From WLWS01 sp965243105 (lineage in GTDB: Bacteria; Pseudomonadota; Gammaproteobacteria; Eutrophobiales; Eutrophobiaceae): a stretch of 64,000 nucleotides of DNA. The position numbers and the translations under genes were made by a program. The notes under the pieces are model-generated. The model had not been told where the DNA came from and made no database searches. It worked only from the letters and a program-made list of their open reading frames with translations. The DNA lies in assembly GCA_965243105.1 (NCBI GenBank), contig CBDEUC010000003.1, forward strand, positions 186,001 to 250,000, given 5' to 3'. This document shows, one piece after another, positions 9,115 through 18,349 of the stretch; position 1 is the stretch's first letter, and every line of letters begins with the position of its first letter.

Positions 9115-9211
9115 AAGTCTTCTCGTAGCAACTTGGCCGGCAAGCCTGAAGCCTGGCGTGCCGTGGCGCAGTATACATGCGGCGCCACTCTCCCTGCGTT
9201 ACAATTAACGC

Positions 9212-11332
9212 ATGACAACCATCGCAGAACTTCGCAAGGTCACTGACTCCTATCTCACCAGGTACGAGGGAGAGAAAGTCACTCGCGCGTACGAATTCAG
9301 CGCCAAGGCCCACGAAGGTCAGCATCGCAAGAGTGGCGAACCCTACATCCATCATCCCCTTGCAGTCGCTCGGATCCTTGCCGAGATGCACATGGATTAC
9401 CAGACCCTGGCTGCGGCAATTTTGCATGACGTTATCGAAGATACCCCGACCCTGAAAAACGACGTGCAGCGGAAGTTTGGCAAGGGTGTAGCCGAGCTGG
9501 TTGACGGGGTGAGTAAATTAACGCAAATCACGTTCGAAAGTCACGCTGAGGCCCAGGCGCATAATTTTCGAAAAATGCTCATGGCAATGAGTAACGATAT
9601 CAGGGTGATTCTCGTAAAGCTTGCAGATCGCCTGCATAACATGCGTACCCTTGAAGCCCTGTCTCCTGAAAAACGACGTCGCATTGCAAGGGAAACACTG
9701 GAAATTTACGCGCCGATTGCACAACGCCTCGGTATCAACGCAATCAGGCTGGAACTGGAAGAACTTGGCTTTGCGATGCTCTATCCCATGCGCTATCGAA
9801 TTCTTAATGAGCAGGTAGAGAAAGCGAGAGGCCACCGCAAGGAAATTATTACCAAGATCCGTAATTCGCTAAAGCGCCGGGTCAGGCAGGAAAAAATGCC
9901 CGCACAGATCGCGGGCCGGGAAAAGCACCTATACGGAATTTACGAAAAGATGCGTCTAAAAGGGCTTTCCTTTAACGAAGTGTATGACGTTTTTGCGTTT
10001 CGTATTATCGTCGATGACGCAGATGCCTGTTACCGGACCCTGGGAATCGTGCATAACCTTTACAAGCCAGTACCCGGCAAGTTCAAGGACTATATTGCCA
10101 TTCCAAAGTCAAACGGTTACCAGTCATTACACACCGTCCTGTTTGGGCCATATGGAGTGCCCATCGAGGTGCAAATTCGAACCAGGGACATGGATGACGT
10201 CGCCGAGGCAGGAATTGCGGCTCACTGGTTGTACAAAGATGGCGGAAGCCAGAGCCGCAGTGGTGCTCACAAGCGGGCGCGTGAATGGCTGCATCGTATA
10301 ATGGAAATGCAGACCATGGCTGGAAACCCGGAAGAATTTCTTGAGCATGTAAAGGTCGACCTGTTCCCTGAATCCGTTTACGTGTTTACTCCCAAGGGCA
10401 AGATTATTGAGTTACAACGCGGGGCCACCACGGTGGATTTTGCCTATGCCATACATACTGACGTTGGCAACACCTGTGTCGGGGCACGTGTTGACCGGCG
10501 TCTGGCGCCACTCGGAACACAGCTCAGTACTGGTCAGACTGTAGAGATGATTACTGCGCCGGGGGCGCGACCAAACCCGGCGTGGCTGAATTTTGCCGTA
10601 ACAGCAAAAGCCCGCTCCAGCATAAGACACTACCTGAAGAATCTTCAAAACGATGAAGCCATTGCCCTGGGTAAACGCCTGTTGAATCGTGAACTTGAAA
10701 TACAGGGTAGTAGTTTCGAAAGTCTGAAAAGCCGGCAACTAAAAAAAGTATTGAAAGAATACCAGCTTGAAACCAACGACGACCTGTTCAGGGAGGTTGG
10801 TTTTGGTAACCGGGTTGCACCCATTGTAGCCCGTGAATTAACTGGCCTTGAGGCCAGTGCAGAAGGTGGCAAAAAGCGCAAGGATGACAAGTCGAAACCA
10901 CTCACGATCAGGGGCTCCGAGGGAATGATTGTTAACTTTCCCAAGTGCTGCCTGCCGATACCCGGTGATCCAATACTGGGATTTGTCACGACCGGACGCG
11001 GAATTGTCGTACATCATCAATCCTGTCCTAACGTCACAGAATATCGAAATCACCCTGACAAGTGGATTAACGTGGAATGGGAAACAGGTATCGAAGGGGA
11101 CTACCCCACCAACCTGAGAATTGACACAACAAACCAGAAAGGTGTACTGGCAAAAATTGCCACTGCGATATCCGACCAGGAGGCAAACATATTGCATGTA
11201 AACATGACAGAGAGAGACGACCGTTACACCACCATCAATTTCGTTATCGAAGTTAAGGACCGTGTTCACCTTGCCGGTGTAATGCGCCGAATCAGGGGTA
11301 TAAAGCACGTGTCACGCCTGGGCAGGAGATAA
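9212..11332 (+). CDS. spoT: Bifunctional (p)ppGpp synthetase/hydrolase
   Basis: Controls the stringent-response alarmone (p)ppGpp. Domains in order: HD hydrolase (about 25-180), with YIHHP at 45-49 and ILHDVIEDT at 70-78, so the hydrolase appears active; synthetase (about 235-345) with GKFKDYIAIPKSNGYQSLHT and EVQIRT; TGS (about 390-450, VYVFTPKGKIIELQRGATTVDFAYAIHTDVG); and a C-terminal ACT domain (about 625-705). The 706 residues match SpoT. An intact HD pair together with location after rpoZ supports SpoT over monofunctional RelA. It lies between rpoZ and ridA-recG, the standard gammaproteobacterial order. Confidence 0.96.
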   Translation: MTTIAELRKVTDSYLTRYEGEKVTRAYEFSAKAHEGQHRKSGEPYIHHPLAVARILAEMHMDYQTLAAAILHDVIEDTPTLKNDVQRKFGKGVAELVDGVSKLTQITFESHAEAQAHNFRKMLMAMSNDIRVILVKLADRLHNMRTLEALSPEKRRRIARETLEIYAPIAQRLGINAIRLELEELGFAMLYPMRYRILNEQVEKARGHRKEIITKIRNSLKRRVRQEKMPAQIAGREKHLYGIYEKMRLKGLSFNEVYDVFAFRIIVDDADACYRTLGIVHNLYKPVPGKFKDYIAIPKSNGYQSLHTVLFGPYGVPIEVQIRTRDMDDVAEAGIAAHWLYKDGGSQSRSGAHKRAREWLHRIMEMQTMAGNPEEFLEHVKVDLFPESVYVFTPKGKIIELQRGATTVDFAYAIHTDVGNTCVGARVDRRLAPLGTQLSTGQTVEMITAPGARPNPAWLNFAVTAKARSSIRHYLKNLQNDEAIALGKRLLNRELEIQGSSFESLKSRQLKKVLKEYQLETNDDLFREVGFGNRVAPIVARELTGLEASAEGGKKRKDDKSKPLTIRGSEGMIVNFPKCCLPIPGDPILGFVTTGRGIVVHHQSCPNVTEYRNHPDKWINVEWETGIEGDYPTNLRIDTTNQKGVLAKIATAISDQEANILHVNMTERDDRYTTINFVIEVKDRVHLAGVMRRIRGIKHVSRLGRR

Positions 11333-11429
11333 AAGGCGCCGACGCAAGAGAAACGTTTTACTTTTTCGAGTATATATCCCTGTAACCTGTAATTCATATT
11401 CGACAGCCCCGAGAACTGGAGGAAAAATC

Positions 11430-11816
11430 ATGTCTCGAGAAACCATTTCAACAGATAACGCGCCCGCAGCAATTGGTACATATTCCCAGGCCGTCAGGGT
11501 TGAGAACACAGTATACCTGTCCGGCCAAATTCCACTTGTGCCTTCCAGCATGGAAATTGTTTCTGATGATATAGAGAAACAGGTTCGACAGGTATTTGAA
11601 AACCTGCAGGCCGTAGCCAGTGCTGCAGGCGGAAACCTCAACGACATAGTCAAGTTGAATGTATTCCTGACTGACCTGCAGCATTTCCCAAAGATTAATG
11701 AAATCATGTCGGAGTACTTTCAAGAGCCTTACCCGGCGCGCGCAGCTATCGGTGTGTCCCAATTACCAAGAGATGCGCAGGTCGAGATGGATGCCATCTT
11801 GATCCTTGCCGGTTAA
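11430..11816 (+). CDS. ridA: RidA family reactive enamine/imine deaminase
   Basis: Hydrolyses reactive 2-aminoacrylate and related enamine/imine intermediates formed by PLP enzymes such as threonine dehydratase; it acts as a cytosolic trimer. The sequence shows APAAIGTYSQAV near residue 12, the LSGQIPL strand, and the C-terminal ARAAIGVSQLPRDAQVEMDAI block, which contains the substrate-carboxylate-binding arginine (PARAAIGV). Length 128 is exact for the family. It sits between spoT and recG, as in many proteobacteria. An upstream GGAGG-like site (about 11417-11422) supports the ATG. Confidence 0.95.
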   Translation: MSRETISTDNAPAAIGTYSQAVRVENTVYLSGQIPLVPSSMEIVSDDIEKQVRQVFENLQAVASAAGGNLNDIVKLNVFLTDLQHFPKINEIMSEYFQEPYPARAAIGVSQLPRDAQVEMDAILILAG

Positions 11817-11825
11817 AGAACGAAT

Positions 11826-13916
11826 TTGGCAACCCCGTCCACGCCAGGCCTGAACCAGCCGGTGTCCACGCTTCGTGGCGTGGGCGCTCGTATTGCCGAG
11901 CGTCTCCAGGTACTGGGGATCGAGACAATCCAGGATGCCCTTTTTCACCTGCCACGGCGTTATCTTGACCGTACCCAGGTACGACCGATTGGTGGCCTGG
12001 TGGCCGGCGAAGATGCCCTGGTACAGGGAAGTATTGAACTGGCACAGGTGCAGTTTGGCAGGAGACGATCCCTGCTATGTCGAATATCAGACGGCACAGG
12101 CTCATTAACACTGCGTTTCTTTCATTTTTCCAGGGCCCAGCAAAATAATCTTGAACGCGGCAGGTTTATCCAGTGCTGGGGCCAGGTTCGCCGGGTTGGC
12201 AATAAAAATGAAATGATTCACCCGGAGTACCAGCTTATCAGTGAATATGAACTGGGTAAGGTCGAGGATACTCTTACGCCAGTCTACCCGGCAACGGAAG
12301 GATTAAGCCAGTCGCGCTTCAGGAGCATCACCACCCAGGCAATGGATGCTCTCGAGAATGACAGCACCGATCTGGTTGAGCTTCTTCCCACCGGCTTACT
12401 GTCGGAATTAAACCTGCCTGGACTGGGGGAGGCGCTTTCCTATGTTCATCGCCCTCCGGTGGATGCGGATGTTGAAGCATTGATTGCCGGTACACACCCG
12501 GCACAACAACGCCTCGCTTTTGAGGAACTGGTGGCCCAGCACCTGAGCCTGCGCTCGCTGAGAAAAAAGGTGCAGGCCTTACCTGCCCCAAGAGTGGAAA
12601 ATGCTGAAAAAACTGTCTCGGCTTTTATCGGGAACCTGCCTTTTTCTCTCACCCGCGCACAGCAGCGCGTGCTCGAAGAAATCCGCTCCGATATCAGTAC
12701 TGATACACCGATGCTTCGACTCGTACAGGGTGATGTTGGCTCTGGTAAAACGGTCGTTGCAGCCATTGCAGCACTCCAGGTCATCACATCAGGATTCCAG
12801 GTATGTTTCATGGCGCCCACAGAACTGCTTGCTGAACAGCATTTTCACAATCTCAGTAAGTGGTTTGAAGCAACAGGAATACCGATAGCCCTGCTAACAG
12901 GGAAAATGTCACGGGCTGAAAGGAACCCCGTACTGCAACGCATGGCTTCCGCTGAACCCTGTTTCCTTGTGGGAACCCATGCACTATTCCAGGATGAAGT
13001 CAGTTTTGGAAACCTTGGACTGGTCATTGTCGATGAACAGCATCGCTTTGGCGTACACCAGCGCCTTGCACTGATACAAAAAGCAGCCACCGGCGCCCCT
13101 CACCAGCTGATCATGACGGCAACTCCGATCCCAAGGACACTGGCGATGACAATATTTGCAGATCTTGATATCTCTGTCATTGATGAACTTCCGCCCGGAC
13201 GCAAGGCGGTAAATACAATTGCCATTTCCAATACAAGGCGTGACGACATCGTTCAGAGAATCAGGGTTGCCTGTGATGAGGGCCGACAGGTTTACTGGGT
13301 ATGCACCCTGATCGACGAATCGGATTCACTGCAGGCGGAAGCCGCGACAGATACCTGCCAGTTACTGCAGGAGCAGCTGCCTCAGCATCGTGTCGGCCTG
13401 GTGCATGGGCGCATGAAAAGCAGTGACAAGACAAGAGTAATGACAGATTTCAAGAATGCCGATATTGATTTACTTGTCGCGACCACGGTTATTGAAGTGG
13501 GTGTAGATGTGCCAAATGCGAGCCTTATGATTATTGAAAACAGTGAACGACTGGGACTGTCACAGCTACACCAGCTTCGAGGTCGTGTTGGCCGTGGTGA
13601 AAAACAAAGTGACTGCGTCCTGATGTACCAGGCTCCCCTTTCCGACTTTGCCCAGGCACGCCTTGAAATCATGAGACAAACAAATGATGGTTTTGAGATT
13701 GCCCGCGAAGATCTTGAATTGAGAGGCCCAGGGGATTTGCTCGGCACAAGACAAACTGGCCTCCCGGCATTGCGCATCGCGGATATCGTAAGGGACGCTG
13801 AGCTGGTGCCCATGGTGCAAAAATCTGCCGACCTGCTGCTTCAGCATCATGAAGAAAATGTAAATCTACTGATAAAAAGATGGATCGCAGAGCGCGTAGT
13901 ATTTGGCAAGGTTTAG
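11826..13916 (+). CDS. recG: ATP-dependent DNA helicase RecG
   Basis: Branch-migration helicase that regresses stalled replication forks and processes R-loops and Holliday junctions. The N-terminal wedge domain starts with TLRGVGARIAERLQVLGI; the motor has Walker A GDVGSGKT (about residue 302), DEQH box (about 401) with HRFGVHQR, TATPIPRTLAMT, and helicase C motifs ATTVIEVGVDVPNAS and QLHQLRGRVGRG. The 696 residues match RecG. The frame opens at a TTG 9 bases after the ridA stop; no in-frame ATG lies close by and the conserved N-terminus begins soon after, so TTG is the likely start, though no clear ribosome binding site is visible. Confidence 0.95.
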   Translation: MATPSTPGLNQPVSTLRGVGARIAERLQVLGIETIQDALFHLPRRYLDRTQVRPIGGLVAGEDALVQGSIELAQVQFGRRRSLLCRISDGTGSLTLRFFHFSRAQQNNLERGRFIQCWGQVRRVGNKNEMIHPEYQLISEYELGKVEDTLTPVYPATEGLSQSRFRSITTQAMDALENDSTDLVELLPTGLLSELNLPGLGEALSYVHRPPVDADVEALIAGTHPAQQRLAFEELVAQHLSLRSLRKKVQALPAPRVENAEKTVSAFIGNLPFSLTRAQQRVLEEIRSDISTDTPMLRLVQGDVGSGKTVVAAIAALQVITSGFQVCFMAPTELLAEQHFHNLSKWFEATGIPIALLTGKMSRAERNPVLQRMASAEPCFLVGTHALFQDEVSFGNLGLVIVDEQHRFGVHQRLALIQKAATGAPHQLIMTATPIPRTLAMTIFADLDISVIDELPPGRKAVNTIAISNTRRDDIVQRIRVACDEGRQVYWVCTLIDESDSLQAEAATDTCQLLQEQLPQHRVGLVHGRMKSSDKTRVMTDFKNADIDLLVATTVIEVGVDVPNASLMIIENSERLGLSQLHQLRGRVGRGEKQSDCVLMYQAPLSDFAQARLEIMRQTNDGFEIAREDLELRGPGDLLGTRQTGLPALRIADIVRDAELVPMVQKSADLLLQHHEENVNLLIKRWIAERVVFGKV

Positions 13917-13964
13917 TTAGCGTTTATCCTTCAACTGTAGCGCCAGTGCGATTAAACTTAGCCA

Positions 13965-14948
13965 ATGACAGAGCTTGCAAAAAAGTGGCAACAGCTAATT
14001 CAGGGAATGCGGTCAATTTTATCCAGCTTCTGCTCCTGGTGTCGTCCCTGCCTTGAATCCCTCAGGTCCTGGTTCCTTGCCCGCTCACCAGGCTTCAAAA
14101 CCAGGATTCATGAATATACCCTGCTCACCCGTCTTGATAAGCCAATTGGCACGTTCCTGCTGTTGTGGCCCACGCTCTGGGCACTGTGGATAGCAGCCGA
14201 GGGAATTCCTTCATTGCACCTGCTGGCAGTATTTGTGCTGGGAACATTGCTAACGCGCTCTGCTGGTTGTGTCATGAACGATTATGCCGACCGTGACTTC
14301 GATCGCTTCGTTGAAAGAACCCGGAGTCGGCCCCTGACATCCGGGGCAGTGAGTACTCGCGAAGCGATCCTACTCGCAATCGGTCTCGTTTTTATCGCAT
14401 TCCTGCTGGTTCTAACCACTAACAAGCTGACCATCATGTTGTCAATTGTCGCAATCCCCCTCGCGGTGGTTTACCCATACATGAAGCGATACACTTACCT
14501 GCCGCAATTTTTCCTGGGCCTGGCGTTTAGCTGGGGTATTCCCATGGCATTTGCCGCGCAGACCGGGGAAATAGCCAGGATTGCCTGGTTGCTGTTTATT
14601 GCAAACCTTTTATGGACCGTGGTCTTTGATACAATTTATGCCATGGTGGACCGGGAGTACGATTTAAAGCAGGGAATGAAATCCACTGCAATACTGTTTG
14701 ATGATGCTGATCGAATGATTATCGGCATCCTGCAAAGTCTCGTAATACTGGTATTGTGTATCGTCGGATTTCAACTGGAACTGGGATGGCTGTTTTATCT
14801 CTCGCTGGTAATTGGCTCCTTTATATTTGCCTATCACCAGTACCTGATAAGAGACAGGTCACCCGCAAAATGCTTTGAGGCTTTTTTAAACAATAACTGG
14901 TTTGGTGCCTGTGTATTTGTCGGTATCGCCCTGAGTTACCTGAAATAA
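13965..14948 (+). CDS. ubiA: 4-hydroxybenzoate polyprenyltransferase
   Basis: Integral membrane prenyltransferase that attaches the polyprenyl tail to 4-hydroxybenzoate in ubiquinone biosynthesis. Both aspartate-rich prenyl-diphosphate motifs are present: NDYADRDFDRFVERTR near residue 104 and YAMVDREYDLKQGMKST near residue 226. Several hydrophobic helices follow the usual spacing. At 327 residues it is longer than the typical 285-295; the extra length is an N-terminal segment of about 35 residues before YTLLTRLDKPIGTFLLLWPTLWA. A shorter start cannot be excluded, but no better ATG is visible between them. It is 49 bases after recG and possibly cotranscribed with the peptidase at 14954. Confidence 0.93.
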   Translation: MTELAKKWQQLIQGMRSILSSFCSWCRPCLESLRSWFLARSPGFKTRIHEYTLLTRLDKPIGTFLLLWPTLWALWIAAEGIPSLHLLAVFVLGTLLTRSAGCVMNDYADRDFDRFVERTRSRPLTSGAVSTREAILLAIGLVFIAFLLVLTTNKLTIMLSIVAIPLAVVYPYMKRYTYLPQFFLGLAFSWGIPMAFAAQTGEIARIAWLLFIANLLWTVVFDTIYAMVDREYDLKQGMKSTAILFDDADRMIIGILQSLVILVLCIVGFQLELGWLFYLSLVIGSFIFAYHQYLIRDRSPAKCFEAFLNNNWFGACVFVGIALSYLK

Positions 14949-14953
14949 GAATA

Positions 14954-15823
14954 ATGAAAAATCTGCAACGCTGGCTTCTCTGCCTGGGGCTGTCCCTTTC
15001 CGTTCCCGGTTCTTACGCGCAGGAGCTTGACCCCGCGTCGGTCGTATCGGGTGAATGCAAAAGGATCTCCGGTAAATTGGCCAGTGTCACCCTGGAGGAG
15101 TGCCTTGATTCTGAAATGTCACGGGCAAACGCCTACTCGTCCACGGGTAGTCCTATCATATACCGGGAATACCCCCCCATTGATGGCCGAAAACCACTGG
15201 GCCGCGTGCTGCTGGTAGGTGGAATACATGGTGATGAATATTCCTCTGTGAGTATTGTCTTCAAGTGGATGAACACCCTTAACGAGCATCATTCGGGACT
15301 TTTTCACTGGCGTATCGTGCCCTTGCTCAACCCCGATGGGTTACTCAGGAAAGAATCCCAGAGAATGAATGCCAATGACGTGGATCTGAATCGAAATTTC
15401 CCCATGCACGACTGGGAGAATGCGACAAAGGATTACTGGGAAAATGTTACCAAGAGGAATCCTCGACGATTTCCCGGTACAGCACCGCTGAGTGAACCTG
15501 AAACCCAGTGGCTGGTAAGTGAGATTGAAAAGTTTAAGCCTGATGTGATCGTGGCTGTTCATGCGCCACACGGGATTATCGATTATGACGGGCCAAAAAA
15601 TGGTCCTTACAAGCTTGGCAGGTTGTATCTTAACCTGCTTGGAACCTACCCCGGTTCACTGGGGAATTTTGCCGGCGTACAACTGGAGATACCGGTTGTG
15701 ACTATAGAATTACCCTATGCTGGAATCATGCCCAAGCCGCAGGAAGTTGCGCACATCTGGCGTGACCTCGTCAGCTGGCTGCGCAAGAACATCGACACTG
15801 CTCAGGTCGCCGACCCCTCGTAA
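14954..15823 (+). CDS. Secreted M14-family zinc carboxypeptidase (MpaA-like murein peptide amidase)
   Basis: An N-terminal signal peptide (WLLCLGLSLSVPGSYA, about residues 7-22) directs it to the periplasm. The metallocarboxypeptidase core shows GGIHGDEYSS (zinc ligands His and Glu, about residue 92), LLNPDGLLR, MNANDVDLNRNFP (substrate-binding Asn-Arg), VAVHAPHGIIDYDGP (third zinc ligand His) and VVTIELPYAG with the catalytic-region Glu. This pattern is that of MpaA-like M14 enzymes, which cleave gamma-D-Glu bonds of murein peptides. Its 3' end overlaps by 22 bases the 3' end of the oppositely oriented L,D-transpeptidase gene. Murein substrate is inferred from the family and that neighbour. 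Confidence 0.82.
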   Translation: MKNLQRWLLCLGLSLSVPGSYAQELDPASVVSGECKRISGKLASVTLEECLDSEMSRANAYSSTGSPIIYREYPPIDGRKPLGRVLLVGGIHGDEYSSVSIVFKWMNTLNEHHSGLFHWRIVPLLNPDGLLRKESQRMNANDVDLNRNFPMHDWENATKDYWENVTKRNPRRFPGTAPLSEPETQWLVSEIEKFKPDVIVAVHAPHGIIDYDGPKNGPYKLGRLYLNLLGTYPGSLGNFAGVQLEIPVVTIELPYAGIMPKPQEVAHIWRDLVSWLRKNIDTAQVADPS

Positions 15824-17010
15824 ATAATACGCCACTTACCGTCGTTTTCCTGCTGCCAGTACTGTCGTTTTACAAATCGGCGCCGGGTGCTGTCACTGAC
15901 GTAATCCTGCCTGAAAGTCACGACCATCAGTGCCTGTTCCCCCGGGTAGAGGAACATACTCTTGTCGCTGAGCTGTACCTTGATGAATTTTTTCGACGGA
16001 TTGACCCTTCTCTTGTAGGCGACCCAGCTCTTGTAGTCTTTACCCAGGCCGGAATAATTTAGCGAGTAATGGCTCAGGTATTTATCTGCATCGCGGCTTT
16101 CCCAATCCTGCCTCCACTTTTCGATATTTTTTTCAAAGCTTAGCTGGCGGTTTTTCCACTCGTTGACGGAAATCCAGTTTATCGTTTCAGTCAATATGAC
16201 CGGTGTCTCACCGGTATCTATGTAGGGAAACAGCGTGTTCAGGTCTTTATTACTGACAATTACACAACCGTTACTATCTCTCGGAGGCCGGGCAAAGGTC
16301 GCACTGGGTGTCCCATGTAACCAGATTCCGTAGCCCGTTCGACCATTTCGCCTGTCCCACACATTTGGGTAGTCTATGGGAAAAGCCCCATCACCATACA
16401 AATCCGGCAATTCCTCCGGTTCTATAAACCCTGTTACAAAATAAACACCGACAGGTGTTTTCTGGTCTCCTTCTTCGTACTTACCAACGCCTTTTTTTCC
16501 AATGGTTGTATAGAAGTCCCTTAGCAGGCGGGGTATACCGTCCTTGTTTTCAAACAGGTACAGCCGTGACGCGCTCATATCTACCACGATAACGTGTTCC
16601 TGCCGGGTACTGAGTTGCACCAGTGAACCTGGTAATTTCTGAATAGCAGGCGGACTGGAATAATGCTGCCACCTGGCGCGTGCTTCGTCGCGAAGCGCCA
16701 CTATCTGGTTATACGGAGCCGATGGATGTGAACCAAAGTCCCTGATAGGCCTGCTCTGGGCAAGTAATAAATCGGCATACATGAGCTGTGCCAACTTGAA
16801 CTTGGGATACTTGGTTACCAGCTCCTCGAGTAGTGGCAGGGCGCCCTGGGTATCACCTTCACTGATACTTTGCATTGCCCTGACCAGCAGAACTTCATTT
16901 CCATGATCGAGCCTGTGTGAAAGCGTTTTTCCGGCTAGCAACTCCCCTGCTGTGCTTGAAATCGTGCACAGTGCCAGCACACTTGAAATAACCAGCTTGG
17001 TGTATCGCAT
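15802..17010 (-). CDS. L,D-transpeptidase (YkuD) with C-terminal NTF2-like domain
   Basis: Exported enzyme of the peptidoglycan 3-3 cross-linking / lipoprotein-tethering class. It has a signal peptide (about residues 1-22), a helical/TPR-like stretch (about 40-85), then the YkuD domain (about 137-275) with the catalytic signature WLHGTP (H232) and SNGCV (S246, C249 nucleophile). The last 105 residues (about 296-402) form an NTF2-like fold starting WRQDWESRDADKYLSHYS. A closely similar domain ends the adjacent gene at 17027, pointing to a shared ligand or partner. The length and domain order resemble the Cds6-type L,D-transpeptidases. It is the last gene of the run that begins at birA; the gap to the preceding gene is 16 bases. 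Confidence 0.88.
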   Translation of the reverse strand: MRYTKLVISSVLALCTISSTAGELLAGKTLSHRLDHGNEVLLVRAMQSISEGDTQGALPLLEELVTKYPKFKLAQLMYADLLLAQSRPIRDFGSHPSAPYNQIVALRDEARARWQHYSSPPAIQKLPGSLVQLSTRQEHVIVVDMSASRLYLFENKDGIPRLLRDFYTTIGKKGVGKYEEGDQKTPVGVYFVTGFIEPEELPDLYGDGAFPIDYPNVWDRRNGRTGYGIWLHGTPSATFARPPRDSNGCVIVSNKDLNTLFPYIDTGETPVILTETINWISVNEWKNRQLSFEKNIEKWRQDWESRDADKYLSHYSLNYSGLGKDYKSWVAYKRRVNPSKKFIKVQLSDKSMFLYPGEQALMVVTFRQDYVSDSTRRRFVKRQYWQQENDGKWRIIYEGSAT

Positions 17011-17026
17011 CAGGAAATAGCCTGGA

Positions 17027-18286
17027 TTAGTCGGAATGCTCGCCGGTAATCAGCCAGTTTCCGCCCTCTTTTTTCAGGATCAGGGTTTTCTTTACAGAAT
17101 CCTTGTAGGTGTTGGATTCATATCTCTGTTGAAATGTTGCCTGGGCATGACTTTCCCCGAGCAAACTGATACGGATATCACTCAGTGTAACCTTGATAAA
17201 ACTGGGCTTGGCTAATCGAACGCGCCTTTGATCTTCCCAGGCTGCGCGACTTAATTTTTTAGGCGGACTGAACTCCTTTCCGTAAAACGAAATATAAGAC
17301 TCAGCATCCTGCGCAGACCAGCTTGCTGCCCAGGCATTAACGGCGCTGGTAACATCAGACCTGTCGCTGGCTTCGCGTTGTGACTTCTCCCTGCTCATTT
17401 GCTCGGCTTGCTGCCTGGCTTCCTGTTCTGCCCTGGCCATCGCCTCTGCTTTTGCCGCAGCCTCTGCGGCCTGTCTCTGTTCTTCCTCTTTTCTTGCCGT
17501 TTCAAGCGCGAGAGCTTCCTGCCTTGCCTTTTCTTTTGCCATCTCGGCCGCACGTTCTTTCTCGGCCTGTTCTTTGTCTGCCCGCTCTTTTTCTTCCTTC
17601 GCCTGTTTTTCTTTCAGCATTGCCAATTCACGCCTGGCTGCCTCGGCTTCCTGGGCGGCTTTCTCTGCTTCCTTTGCTGCCTTTGCCGCCCTGGCCTGTT
17701 CCTCTTTTGCCTGCCTTGCTGCCTCATCGGCCTTTGCTACAAGTTCTAGGTTATCCTTCTCATTCCTGGGTACAAAAAACAGGTCATTGACCAGGGCAAG
17801 TTTTGCCTTGGCAGAGCTATTGTCTGCATCAAGTTGCAGGGCCTGGTTATAGGCCTTGCTTGCCATCTTGGCATATATATCACCCATGTTTTCATGTGCG
17901 GTTGCATAGGTCGGATGCGTGCTAATCGCCTGCTTGAGAGCATCCCTCGCCTTGTCAAAATTTCCCTGGGATGCGTATATAACGGCAAGGTTGTTGTAGG
18001 GTTCAGGCAAGTCCGGGTGTTCCCGGGTTAGCTCAACGAAAACCTCGCTGGCCTTGTCCAGTTGATCCATGCGAGTCAGGATCAAGCCCTTGAGAAAGCG
18101 GTAGGTAACACTCTTGTCGTCTCTCAATAGTTCCTTGTCTGTCAGGGTCAGTGCCTGGCGCAATTCACCCCGGGCAATCAGGGACTGTATCTGGTCCGCC
18201 TCGGAAGCCGCCAGTCCGCCCGAAGCCAGTAGCAAGGCCAGGAGTACCGGGAAAACCCTGGATCCGCTAAAACGCCTCGTGAGCAT
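17027..18286 (-). CDS. Exported TPR / coiled-coil protein with C-terminal NTF2-like domain
   Basis: No named family recognised. From the ATG at 18286 there is a clear signal peptide (SGSRVFPVLLALLLASGGLA); the frame is open to an upstream ATG at 18337 but that would place the signal internally. After processing: TPR-like repeats (about residues 25-150, e.g. EPYNNLAVIYASQGNFDKARDALKQA), a long Ala/Glu/Lys-rich coiled coil (about 180-310), then an NTF2-like domain beginning VNAWAASWSAQDAESYISFYG. That last domain parallels the end of the neighbouring L,D-transpeptidase. Location between a SPOR protein and an L,D-transpeptidase suggests a cell-wall scaffold. The alanine- and glutamate-rich composition causes long open frames on the opposite strand. 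Confidence 0.75.
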   Translation of the reverse strand: MLTRRFSGSRVFPVLLALLLASGGLAASEADQIQSLIARGELRQALTLTDKELLRDDKSVTYRFLKGLILTRMDQLDKASEVFVELTREHPDLPEPYNNLAVIYASQGNFDKARDALKQAISTHPTYATAHENMGDIYAKMASKAYNQALQLDADNSSAKAKLALVNDLFFVPRNEKDNLELVAKADEAARQAKEEQARAAKAAKEAEKAAQEAEAARRELAMLKEKQAKEEKERADKEQAEKERAAEMAKEKARQEALALETARKEEEQRQAAEAAAKAEAMARAEQEARQQAEQMSREKSQREASDRSDVTSAVNAWAASWSAQDAESYISFYGKEFSPPKKLSRAAWEDQRRVRLAKPSFIKVTLSDIRISLLGESHAQATFQQRYESNTYKDSVKKTLILKKEGGNWLITGEHSD

Positions 18287-18349
18287 GAGTTTCTGAGTAT
18301 TTATTGTTGTTACTCCTTCAGTGGAGAAAAGTGCCATAACGGCCGCATT

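Noticed and set aside
11312..11762. Minus-strand frames over ridA
   Set aside because: Shadows of the clearly conserved plus-strand gene.
17380..17852. Overlapping plus-strand frames rich in Leu/Pro/Ser
   Set aside because: They are antisense shadows of the Ala/Glu/Lys coiled coil of the TPR protein.
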